Of a stretch of DNA of 64,000 nucleotides, positions 25,673 to 32,979 are shown piece by piece. The stretch comes from Actinomadura chibensis NBRC 106107 (lineage in GTDB: Bacteria > Actinomycetota > Actinomycetes > Streptosporangiales > Streptosporangiaceae), in contig NZ_BCQP01000004.1 in NCBI RefSeq assembly GCF_001552135.1, positions 124,001-188,000 on the forward strand. Direction: 5' to 3'. Positions within the stretch are counted from its first letter, which is position 1. Each line of letters opens with the position of its first letter. The notes below the pieces were generated by a model. The model was not told the DNA's origin. It did no database searches and saw only the letters and a list, made by a program, of their open reading frames with translations. A program made the translations under genes and the position numbers.

Positions 25673-27067
25673 TCAGCCGTGTACGTGCAGTGGTTTGCCG
25701 GCGAGGGCGAGATGCGCCTCGCCGACCGCCTCGGACTGGGTCGGGTGGGGGTGGATGAGCTGCGCGACCTCGCCGGGCAGCGCCTCCCAGTTGTAGATGA
25801 GCTGCCCCTCGGCGATCAGCTCGCCGACGCGCGCCCCGACCATGTGCAGGCCGAGGACGGGGCCGTCCACGGCCGCGATCACCTTGACCTCGCCCTGCGT
25901 CCCCAGGATCTTGCTCTTGGGGTTGCCCGCGAGGTCGTAGGTGAACTCCTTGATCTCGTACCCGCGTTCGCGGGCCGTGGCCGACGTGATGCCGACCGAG
26001 GCCACCTCGGGGTCGGAGTAGGTGATCCGGGGGACGCCGTCGTAGTCGATCGGGGCCGGGCCGAGCCCGGCGAGCCGCTCGGCGACGAGGATCCCCTCGG
26101 CGAAGCCGACGTGCGCGAGCTGCGGCGACGGGATCAGGTCGCCGACGGCGGAGATCGTGGGGACGCTCGTCCGGCAGTACTCGTCGACCTTGACGAACCC
26201 GCGCTCGGTCTCGACGCCGGCCTCGGCGAGGCCGATGCCGTCGGAGACCGGTCCGCGCCCGACCGCGACGAGCAGCAGCTCGGCGTCGATGTTCGTGCCG
26301 CCTTCGAGGGTGACCGAGACGCCGCCCTGCGTCGGCTTGGCGCCCTCGAAGCGGGTCCCGACCTCGAACTTGATGCCGCGCTTGCGGAACGCGCGCTCCA
26401 GCCGCTTGGAGCTGGACTCCTCCTCCAGCGGCAGCAGGTGCGGCAGCGCCTCGACGATCGTGACGTCCGCGCCGAACGAGCGCCACACGCTGGCGAACTC
26501 GACGCCGATCACGCCGCCGCCGAGGATCACCACCGAGCCGGGGACGCGGTCGAGCCGCAGCGCGTGGTCGCTGGAGATGACGCGCTCGCCGTCGATCTCC
26601 AGGCCGGGCAGCGTCTTCGGCTGCGAGCCGGTGCCGAGGACGATGTGCGCGCCCTCCAGCGTGCGGGCCTGCCCGTCGGCGGTGACGACCTCGACCGTGG
26701 TCGGGCCGGTGAGCCGCCCGGTGCCGTGCACGACCTCGATGCCCCGGCTCTTGATCAGCCCGGTGAGGCCCTTGACGGTCGTGGAGACGACCTTGTCCTT
26801 GTAGGCGTTGACGCCCGCCACGTCGATGCCCTCGAAGGTCGCCTTCACCCCGAACTTGGCGGCCTCGCGGGACTGGTCGGCGATCTCGGCCGCGTGCAGC
26901 AGCGCCTTGGTCGGGATGCAGCCGCGGTTGAGGCAGGTGCCGCCGAGGGACTCGTCCCGCTCGATCAGCGCGACGGACTTGCCGAGCTCGGCGGCGCGCA
27001 GCGCGCACGCGTATCCGCCGCTGCCGGCTCCCAGGACGACGATGTCGAAGGGGCCGCTGTTGGCCAC
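25673..27067 (-). CDS. lpdA: Dihydrolipoyl dehydrogenase (E3)
   Basis: 464 residues. FAD-binding IVVLGAGSGGYACALRAAEL; redox disulfide in GGTCLNRGCIPTKALLHAAE; NAD-binding VVILGGGVIGVEFASVWRS; second FAD motif PTISAVGDLI; C-terminal dimer interface with the active-site His-Glu pair in LIHPHPTQSEAVGEA. Complete. It reoxidises dihydrolipoamide on E2, passing electrons to NAD. Upstream of and co-directional with the E2 gene, which starts 35 bases after its stop, consistent with an E3-E2 operon. Confidence 0.97.
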   Translation of the reverse strand: MANSGPFDIVVLGAGSGGYACALRAAELGKSVALIERDESLGGTCLNRGCIPTKALLHAAEIADQSREAAKFGVKATFEGIDVAGVNAYKDKVVSTTVKGLTGLIKSRGIEVVHGTGRLTGPTTVEVVTADGQARTLEGAHIVLGTGSQPKTLPGLEIDGERVISSDHALRLDRVPGSVVILGGGVIGVEFASVWRSFGADVTIVEALPHLLPLEEESSSKRLERAFRKRGIKFEVGTRFEGAKPTQGGVSVTLEGGTNIDAELLLVAVGRGPVSDGIGLAEAGVETERGFVKVDEYCRTSVPTISAVGDLIPSPQLAHVGFAEGILVAERLAGLGPAPIDYDGVPRITYSDPEVASVGITSATARERGYEIKEFTYDLAGNPKSKILGTQGEVKVIAAVDGPVLGLHMVGARVGELIAEGQLIYNWEALPGEVAQLIHPHPTQSEAVGEAHLALAGKPLHVHG

Positions 27068-27257
27068 TGGACGCTCCCTTTCCCCGGTAGTGGCGCCGCG
27101 TGGGTCGAGGCGCCATGGGCGCGGCGGGGCGCGCCGGTCCGGGCCCCCGCCGCCATGAGAAAATCTATTCTGCTCTCCGTCCGCGCCGGAGGGCGGCCCC
27201 CCGCGGAATTCCGGTCCGTCCTTTTCGGCGCGGCGTCTCGGGTGCGTCCCGGCCGGG

Positions 27258-28748
27258 CTAGAGGACGCCTTCGGCGAGGTCCTCGGCGATGGCGACGAGC
27301 GTGCGGGCGGCGGCTCCGGTGCCGCCCTTCGGGGTGTAGCCGTAGGGCTCGCCCTTGTTGAAGGCCGGGCCCGCGATGTCGAGGTGGACCCACCGGACGC
27401 CGTCCGGCACGAACTCCTTCAGGAACGTCCCGGCGACGAGCATGCCGCCCCAGCGCTCGCCGCTCATGTTGGCGATGTCGGCGACCGCGGAGTCGAGGCC
27501 CTTGCGCAGCTCGGCGGGCAGCGGCATCCCCCAGGCGGCCTCCCCGGCCCGGCCCGCCGCCGCGACGACCTTCTCGCGGACGTCGTCGTCGTTCGCCATC
27601 ACGCCCGCGGTGCGGGTGCCGAGCGCGACGAGCTGCGCGCCGGTGAGGGTCGCGACGTCGACGAGCAGGTCGGGGGAGTCCTCGCCGGCGCGGACGATGG
27701 CGTCGGCCATGACGAGCCGCCCCTCGGCGTCGGTGTTGAGGACCTCGACGGTCTTGCCGCCGTAGATGCGCAGCACGTCGGAGGGGCGCTGCGCGGTGCC
27801 GCTCGGCATGTTCTCGGCGATCGCGAGGTAGCCGACGACGTCGACCTTCGGCGCGAGCCGCGCGATGGCGGCGAGCGCGCCGAGCACCGCGGCGGCGCCG
27901 CCCATGTCGGACTTCATCCAGTCCATGGAGTCGGCGGGCTTGAGCGACAGGCCGCCGGAGTCGAACGTGATGCCCTTGCCGACCAGGGCGAGCGTCTTCG
28001 TCGCCTCCGGGTGGGAGTAGGCGAGCCGGACGAGCCGCGGCGGGTTGACCGAGCCCTGCCCGACGCCCACGATGCCGCCGTAGCCGCCTTCGACGAGGGC
28101 CTTCTCGTCCAGCACCTCGATGGACAGCCCGGTCTCCCCGGCGACGCGCTCGGCCTCCCCGGCGAGGTCCTCGGGGGACAGGTGGGACGGCGGCGTGTTG
28201 ACGAGGTCGCGGACGAGCTTGATGGAATCGGCGAGCACCCGGGCCCGCTCGACGGCGTCCTCGGCGCCGGCCGCGGACGCGCCGGGACCGGCGAGGCGGA
28301 TCTCCTCGACCGGGCTCTTGTGCTTGTCGCCGGTGCGGAAGGCGTCGAAGGAGTATGCGCCGAGCAGCGCGCCGAGCGCGGCGGCGGCCACGTCGTCGGC
28401 GGAGCCCGCGGGCAGCGCGACGGCGACCCGGGCGGTGCCCGCGAGCGCGCGGACGGCGGCGCCCGCGGCGCGGCGGACGTCCTCGGCGGACGGGTCCTCG
28501 CCCAGCCCGACGGCGACGATCAACCCGGCGGCGACGGCGCCCAGCGCGGGCAGCTTCGTGACCTCGCCGGGCTTGCCGGCGGCGCCGAGCGCGGTGAGGG
28601 CCTCGGCGAGGCGTCCGTCCAGCGCGGCGTCGAGGTCGGCGGCGCCCGCGGCCGGCGCGGCCCCGGGCCCGTCCGGGGCGACCCCGATCACGATCGCGTC
28701 GACGTCAATGCTGGCTAGGGATGCGCCGTCAAGGCTGATGCTCGTCAC
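27258..28748 (-). CDS. pepA: Leucyl aminopeptidase (M17)
   Basis: 496 residues from a GTG at 28748 (VTSISLDGASLASIDVDAIV); an upstream in-frame ATG at 28802 would add 18 residues unlike the family. Di-metal signatures: VGKGITFDSGGLSLKP, DMGGAAAVLGAL and NTDAEGRLVMADAIVRAG, with Lys, Asp and Glu ligands intact. The N-terminal domain (about 1-170) is the usual regulatory macro-like half. It removes N-terminal residues from peptides in the cytoplasm as a hexamer. Located as pepB is in mycobacteria. The 190 bases between its stop and the lpdA start contain nothing I recognise. Confidence 0.94.
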   Translation of the reverse strand: MTSISLDGASLASIDVDAIVIGVAPDGPGAAPAAGAADLDAALDGRLAEALTALGAAGKPGEVTKLPALGAVAAGLIVAVGLGEDPSAEDVRRAAGAAVRALAGTARVAVALPAGSADDVAAAALGALLGAYSFDAFRTGDKHKSPVEEIRLAGPGASAAGAEDAVERARVLADSIKLVRDLVNTPPSHLSPEDLAGEAERVAGETGLSIEVLDEKALVEGGYGGIVGVGQGSVNPPRLVRLAYSHPEATKTLALVGKGITFDSGGLSLKPADSMDWMKSDMGGAAAVLGALAAIARLAPKVDVVGYLAIAENMPSGTAQRPSDVLRIYGGKTVEVLNTDAEGRLVMADAIVRAGEDSPDLLVDVATLTGAQLVALGTRTAGVMANDDDVREKVVAAAGRAGEAAWGMPLPAELRKGLDSAVADIANMSGERWGGMLVAGTFLKEFVPDGVRWVHLDIAGPAFNKGEPYGYTPKGGTGAAARTLVAIAEDLAEGVL

Positions 28749-28969
28749 GTAGCACGATGTTAGTCCTCCCGTTGACCGGTTTCGCCCTTTTGGATCAAGC
28801 ATTGCCCGTCCTGGACGCGGGGTACGGCAAGGGGTGCCGAAGGCCCCTCCGGAGGGTCGGCGGCCGGTGCGGCGGCGCCGCGGGGGTGGCGGAACGGCCG
28901 GGCGGCCGCGTCCCGCCGCAGGTCGCGCGGGGTGCCGCGGACGTTTCCCCTGGCGGAGCGCGTGCTCTA

Positions 28970-28998
28970 TTCACCTATTCCGATGGATTTAGTAGGTT
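28970..28998 (+). promoter_or_regulatory. Promoter and possible GntR operator; leaderless start
   Basis: TTCACC (28970-28975), a 17-base spacer and TAGGTT (28993-28998) form a good SigA-type promoter. The predicted start of transcription, six to seven bases on, coincides with the GTG at 29005, and there is no Shine-Dalgarno, so the GntR mRNA looks leaderless. ACCTA (28973-28977) and TAGGT (28993-28997) are inverted arms overlapping both promoter boxes, suited to autoregulation by the GntR protein. Locally AT-rich compared with its surroundings. Confidence 0.55.
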
Positions 28999-29004
28999 AA
29001 CGCC

Positions 29005-29787
29005 GTGACCAGGACGAACTCCGCCGCCGGGCGGCTCACGCTGGCGGACGCGCGGCGGCTGCGCGCGGACCGCGCCCGGCAGGTCGCGGACGTGCTCCGC
29101 CGCCAGGTTCTGGACGGCCGGTTCGAGGGCGGCGCGCTGCCCGCCGAGGCCGCGCTCGTCCGCGAGTTCGGCACGTCCCGCAACACCGTCCGGGACGCGC
29201 TGGACCTGCTGCGCGCCGAGGGCCTCGTCGAGCGGTGCCCCGGCGTCGGCACGCTCGCCGTCGCCGCGAAGTACCCGCACGGGCTGGAGCGGCTGCTCGG
29301 CCTCGCCGAGACGCTGCGCGAGCACGGCGAGGTCGAGAACGAGGTCCGCACGACGGGGCTGATCACGCCGTCGACGGAGATCTCGGCCCGGCTGCGGACG
29401 CCGCCGCGCGAGCCGGTCGTCTACATCGAGCGGATCCGGCGGCTGAACGGGCTGCCCCTCTCGCTCGACCTCACCTACATCGCGCGGGACCTCGGGGAAC
29501 CGCTGCTGGGCGAGGACCTCGCGCGCAACGACATCTTCGTCCTGCTCGAACGGATCGCCGGGCAGCGCCTCGGGCGGGCCCAGGTCACGCTGGAGGCCGT
29601 CAACGCCGACCCGCACTCGGCCGCGACCCTGGACGCCCCGCGCGGCGCGGCCCTGCTGATGCTCGAACGGCTCACCCACCTCGCGGACGGCCGCCCCGTC
29701 GACCTGGAGTTCATCCGGTTCCGCGGCGACCGCATCGCGATGAGCGGCACCCTGCGCCGCCCCTTCCCTGACGCGCCCCCTTCCTGA
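29005..29787 (+). CDS. GntR-family regulator with UTRA effector domain
   Basis: 260 residues from the GTG at 29005. The winged helix-turn-helix is at about 28-95 (LPAEAALVREFGTSRNTVRD, then LLRAEGLVERCPGVGT). The UTRA ligand-binding domain follows at about 115-255 (EPVVYIERIRRLNGLPLSLD, LMLERLTHLADGRPVDLEFI), as in HutC-subfamily regulators. It ends 12 bases before the ferredoxin gene and heads the ABC/flavoprotein cluster, so it probably controls that operon in response to the imported compound or a metabolite. The ligand is unknown. Confidence 0.88.
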   Translation: MTRTNSAAGRLTLADARRLRADRARQVADVLRRQVLDGRFEGGALPAEAALVREFGTSRNTVRDALDLLRAEGLVERCPGVGTLAVAAKYPHGLERLLGLAETLREHGEVENEVRTTGLITPSTEISARLRTPPREPVVYIERIRRLNGLPLSLDLTYIARDLGEPLLGEDLARNDIFVLLERIAGQRLGRAQVTLEAVNADPHSAATLDAPRGAALLMLERLTHLADGRPVDLEFIRFRGDRIAMSGTLRRPFPDAPPS

Positions 29788-29799
29788 CTGGAGCACCCC

Positions 29800-30027
29800 A
29801 TGTCCCTGGTGGAGCACCGCGCCGACGTCCCGGTGACGGTGGACGAGGCCCTCTGCATCGACGGCTGCACGCTGTGCATCGACGTCTGCCCGCTGGACGC
29901 GCTGGCCGTCCACCCGGAGACCGGCAAGGCGTACATGCACGTCGACGAGTGCTGGTACTGCGGCCCGTGCGCGGACCGCTGTCCCACCGGAGCCGTGACC
30001 GTGAACATGCCGTACCTCCTGCGCTGA
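29800..30027 (+). CDS. 2x[4Fe-4S] ferredoxin, AprB-like
   Basis: 75 residues. Two cluster motifs: CIDGCTLCIDVCP (spacing CX3CX2CX3CP, slightly unlike the usual CX2CX2CX3CP) and CWYCGPCADRCP (canonical). The end PTGAVTVNMPYLLR resembles the start of the extended tail of adenylylsulfate reductase beta subunits, but that tail is missing. Probably the electron partner of the AprA-like flavoprotein at 32979-35687, with which it is co-transcribed. Start ATG 29800 behind a GGAG site. Confidence 0.88.
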   Translation: MSLVEHRADVPVTVDEALCIDGCTLCIDVCPLDALAVHPETGKAYMHVDECWYCGPCADRCPTGAVTVNMPYLLR

Positions 30028-30038
30028 AGGACGCCCCA

Positions 30039-31457
30039 ATGAGACGCCCTGTAAGAAGGCCGCTTGCTCTCGCGCTCGTCCCCCTGCTCGCCGGATGCAC
30101 CGTCGCGGGCAACGCGTCCGGCGGGGGCGGGTCCGGGCAGATCGTCGTGGGCTACCAGTCCAAGACCATCAACACCGTCACCGCCGGGACGCTCCTGCGC
30201 TCGCTCGGCTACTTCGAGAAGCGCCTGAAGGACCTGGGCGGGAAGCACTCCGTCGTCTGGCGCGACTACGACACCGGCGCGCCGATCACCGCGCAGATGC
30301 TCGCCGGGAAGATCGACATCGGCTCGATGGGCGACTACCCGCTGCTGATCAACGGGTCGCGGGCGCAGGCGCAGGGCGGCGACGCCGAGACCGAGTGGGT
30401 GTCGGTGACCGGCTACAACCTGCGCGGCTCGCTGAACGGCGTGGTCGTCGCGCCCGGGTCGAAGGCGAAAACGCTGCGCGACCTGAAGGGCGGGACGGTC
30501 TCGGCGAGCGTCGGCTCCGCCGGGCACGGGACGTTCGTCCAGGCGGCCCGCAAGTACGGGCTCGACCCCGCCAAGGACGTGAAGGTGGAGAACCAGCAGC
30601 CGACCGTCGGGGCCTCCGCGCTCCAGGCGGGCAGCGCGGACGCCTTCGCCCAGTTCGTCGCCTGGCCCGGGCTCCTCGTGAACAAGGGGCAGGCAAGGCT
30701 GCTCTACGACGGCGGCGACCTGGACGTCCCGACGTTCCACGGCGTGGTCGTCCGCAAGGGCTACGCGAAGGAGAAGCCCGAGATATTGCAGGCGTTCTTG
30801 CAGGCGCAGATCGACGCGACGAACTACCTGCACGCCCACCCGTTGCAGGCGGCGGAATCGGTGGCGGCGACGACCGGCCTGCCCGTCGAGACCGTGTACC
30901 TCTACAACGGCGCGGGCGGCGTGGCGACGTTCGACCCCACCATCAAGAAGGAACTGCGGGACGCGTTCGTCCAGGACGTGCCGTTCCTCAAGTCGCTCGG
31001 CGTCATCCAGACCCCGCTCAAGGTGGACCCCTTCGTCAATGACGCCTACATCAGGAAAGCGGTCGGGCCGTCCTACGACCAGGAGGCGGGTTCCACCGCG
31101 AACCCTGCCGCCATCACCGGCACGGACGCGGTCTGCAACAAGAAGGTGGACGACCCCAAGACCGCCGGTGAGGTGTGGGTGAAGGGCGAGCCCGCGACGC
31201 GTCCCGCGGCCGACGCCGTGTGCCTGTTGAAGAACGTCAAGGCGCTGCAGAGCGAGGGCAAGCAGATCAGGGCCGTCTACATCCCCGACACCGCCGCCGG
31301 GACGCGCTGGTTCGCCGACAAGGACGTCTGGGTCGAGGACCCGTCCGCGAAGGGCCGGTTCAAGCCGTTCGCGACGCCGGAGGGCGCGCAGAAGTACGTG
31401 GCCGCGCACTCGGGGGCGAAGGTCGTCCCGTACGCCGAGGCGGTGCGGCGCGCATGA
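30039..31457 (+). CDS. NitT/TauT-type ABC substrate-binding lipoprotein with NosL-like C-terminal domain
   Basis: 472 residues from ATG 30039, 11 bases after the ferredoxin stop. A lipobox LALVPLLAGC marks a lipoprotein. Residues about 30-335 are a SsuA/TauA-like binding protein (GQIVVGYQSKTINTVTAGTL, KIDIGSMGDYPLLINGSRAQ, GTVSASVGSAGHGTFVQAAR). The last 110 residues are foreign to SsuA: TDAVCNKKV, ADAVCLLKNVKAL, IRAVYIPDTAAGTRWFADKD, FKPFATPEGAQKYVAAHSGA. That matches the copper-binding NosL accessory-protein pattern, with two Cys retained. Overlaps the permease by four bases (ATGA). The substrate, possibly a sulfonate or other sulfur compound, is inference. Confidence 0.82.
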   Translation: MRRPVRRPLALALVPLLAGCTVAGNASGGGGSGQIVVGYQSKTINTVTAGTLLRSLGYFEKRLKDLGGKHSVVWRDYDTGAPITAQMLAGKIDIGSMGDYPLLINGSRAQAQGGDAETEWVSVTGYNLRGSLNGVVVAPGSKAKTLRDLKGGTVSASVGSAGHGTFVQAARKYGLDPAKDVKVENQQPTVGASALQAGSADAFAQFVAWPGLLVNKGQARLLYDGGDLDVPTFHGVVVRKGYAKEKPEILQAFLQAQIDATNYLHAHPLQAAESVAATTGLPVETVYLYNGAGGVATFDPTIKKELRDAFVQDVPFLKSLGVIQTPLKVDPFVNDAYIRKAVGPSYDQEAGSTANPAAITGTDAVCNKKVDDPKTAGEVWVKGEPATRPAADAVCLLKNVKALQSEGKQIRAVYIPDTAAGTRWFADKDVWVEDPSAKGRFKPFATPEGAQKYVAAHSGAKVVPYAEAVRRA

Positions 31458-32260
31458 GCGGACTGCACCGCACCCGGCCCCGCCGCGAGGGGCTGTACCG
31501 GTGGCCCGTCCGGGCGGCGTCGCTGCTGGCCGCGCTCGCCGCCTGGCAGCTCGTCACCGCCGCGAACCTGCGCGCCTGGGTGCGCTTCGACCGGTTCCCC
31601 GGCCCGGTGGACGTGGTCCGCGAGTTCGGCAGGCAGGTCGAGCACGGGCAGTACTGGCAGGACGTCGCGCAGAGCCTCGTGCGGATCCTCACCGGGTTCG
31701 CGCTGGCGGCCGTCCTCGGCGTCGCGCTCGGCGTCGCCACCGGGCGCTCCCGCTGGGCGGGGGACGTCCTGCAGCCGCTGTTCGAGGTGGCCCGCCCGAT
31801 CCCGGCGATCGCGCTCGTCCCGGTCGCGATCCTGCTGTTCCCCGCGAACGAGCAGGGGATCGTGTTCATCACGTTCGCGGCGGCGTTCTTCCCCGTCCTG
31901 GTCAGCACCAGGCACGCGGTCAAGGCGCTGCCGGTCGTCTGGGAGGACGCGGTCCGCACCCTCGGCGGCGGACGGTGGCGGGTGCTGGCCCGGGTCGTCC
32001 TGCCGGGGGTGCTGCCGGGCGTGTTCGGCGGCCTGTCCATCGGCATGGGCGTGGCGTGGATCTGCGTGATCTCCGCCGAGATGATCTCCGGCGACTTCGG
32101 CGTCGGCTACCGGACCTGGCAGGCCTACACGATCGTCGACTACCCCGGCGTGCTCGTCGGGATGGCGACCATCGGGCTGCTCGGCTGGCTCACCTCCGCG
32201 TCCGTGGAGCTCGCGGGCCGCCGCCTCACCCGATGGCTGCCCAGAGAAGGGGAGCGCTGA
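31454..32260 (+). CDS. ABC transporter permease (SsuC/TauC type)
   Basis: 268 residues from the ATG at 31454, overlapping the upstream stop. About six transmembrane helices (for example WPVRAASLLAALAAWQLV, ILTGFALAAVLGVALGV, IPAIALVPVAILLF, IVFITFAAAFFPVLV, VLVGMATIGLLGWLT). The EAA loop that contacts the ATPase is present: EDAVRTLGGGRWRVLARVVL, followed by PGVLPGVFGGL. It imports the ligand delivered by the binding protein. Its stop overlaps the ATPase start (TGATG), so all three ABC genes are translationally coupled. Confidence 0.92.
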   Translation: MSGLHRTRPRREGLYRWPVRAASLLAALAAWQLVTAANLRAWVRFDRFPGPVDVVREFGRQVEHGQYWQDVAQSLVRILTGFALAAVLGVALGVATGRSRWAGDVLQPLFEVARPIPAIALVPVAILLFPANEQGIVFITFAAAFFPVLVSTRHAVKALPVVWEDAVRTLGGGRWRVLARVVLPGVLPGVFGGLSIGMGVAWICVISAEMISGDFGVGYRTWQAYTIVDYPGVLVGMATIGLLGWLTSASVELAGRRLTRWLPREGER

Positions 32261-32979
32261 TGGCGGGGCTCATGTTGCGGGCCGAGCGGCTGACGCTCGG
32301 GTACGGCGGGCGGGCGGTGGTCGCCGGGCTCGACCTGGACGTCGCGCCGGGGGAGATCCTCGTCGTGCTCGGGCCGTCCGGGTGCGGCAAGTCGACGCTG
32401 CTGCGCGCGTTCGCGGGGCTGCTGCGGCCGGTGTCCGGGCGCGTCCTCGCGGACGGCGCGGAGGTCGCCGGGCCGTCCGCCGACCGCGCGCTGATGTTCC
32501 AGGACGACGCCCTGCTGCCGTGGCGGACGGCGCGCCGCAACGTCGAGCTGGCCCTCGCGCTGCGCGGCGTCCCGCGCGGCGAGCGCCGCCGGGCCGCGCT
32601 CGGCTGGCTCGGCCGGGTCGGGCTCGCCGACGCGGCCGGGCGGCTGCCGCGCGAGCTGTCCGGCGGGATGCGCCAGCGCGTCCAGCTCGCCCGGACGCTC
32701 GCCGCCGGGCCCAGGGCCGTCCTCATGGACGAGCCGTTCGGTGCCCTCGACGCGCAGACCCGCGCGTCCATGCAGCGGCTCCTGCTGGACGTGCTCGACG
32801 GCGCGCCCGCGACCGTCGTGTTCGTCACCCACGACGTGGACGAGGCGCTGCTGCTCGGCCACCGCGTCGTCGTCCTCGGCCCCGACGGGGTCGCGGCCGA
32901 GTTCCCCGTCCCGGCGTCCCGCGACGCGGTCCTCGCCGCGCTCGGCGCCGGGTCGTCCCGCCTGAAGGAGGCCGTCTGA
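32260..32979 (+). CDS. ABC transporter ATP-binding protein (SsuB/TauB type)
   Basis: 239 residues from the ATG at 32260. Walker A GPSGCGKSTLL, Q-loop ALMFQDDALLPWRTARRNVE, signature LSGGMRQRVQLARTL, Walker B AVLMDEPFGALDAQTR and switch His in VFVTHDVDEALLLGHRV are all intact. It drives the importer formed with the neighbouring permease. Its stop overlaps the start of the flavoprotein gene (TGATG at 32977-32981), tying enzyme production to transporter production. Confidence 0.95.
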   Translation: MAGLMLRAERLTLGYGGRAVVAGLDLDVAPGEILVVLGPSGCGKSTLLRAFAGLLRPVSGRVLADGAEVAGPSADRALMFQDDALLPWRTARRNVELALALRGVPRGERRRAALGWLGRVGLADAAGRLPRELSGGMRQRVQLARTLAAGPRAVLMDEPFGALDAQTRASMQRLLLDVLDGAPATVVFVTHDVDEALLLGHRVVVLGPDGVAAEFPVPASRDAVLAALGAGSSRLKEAV

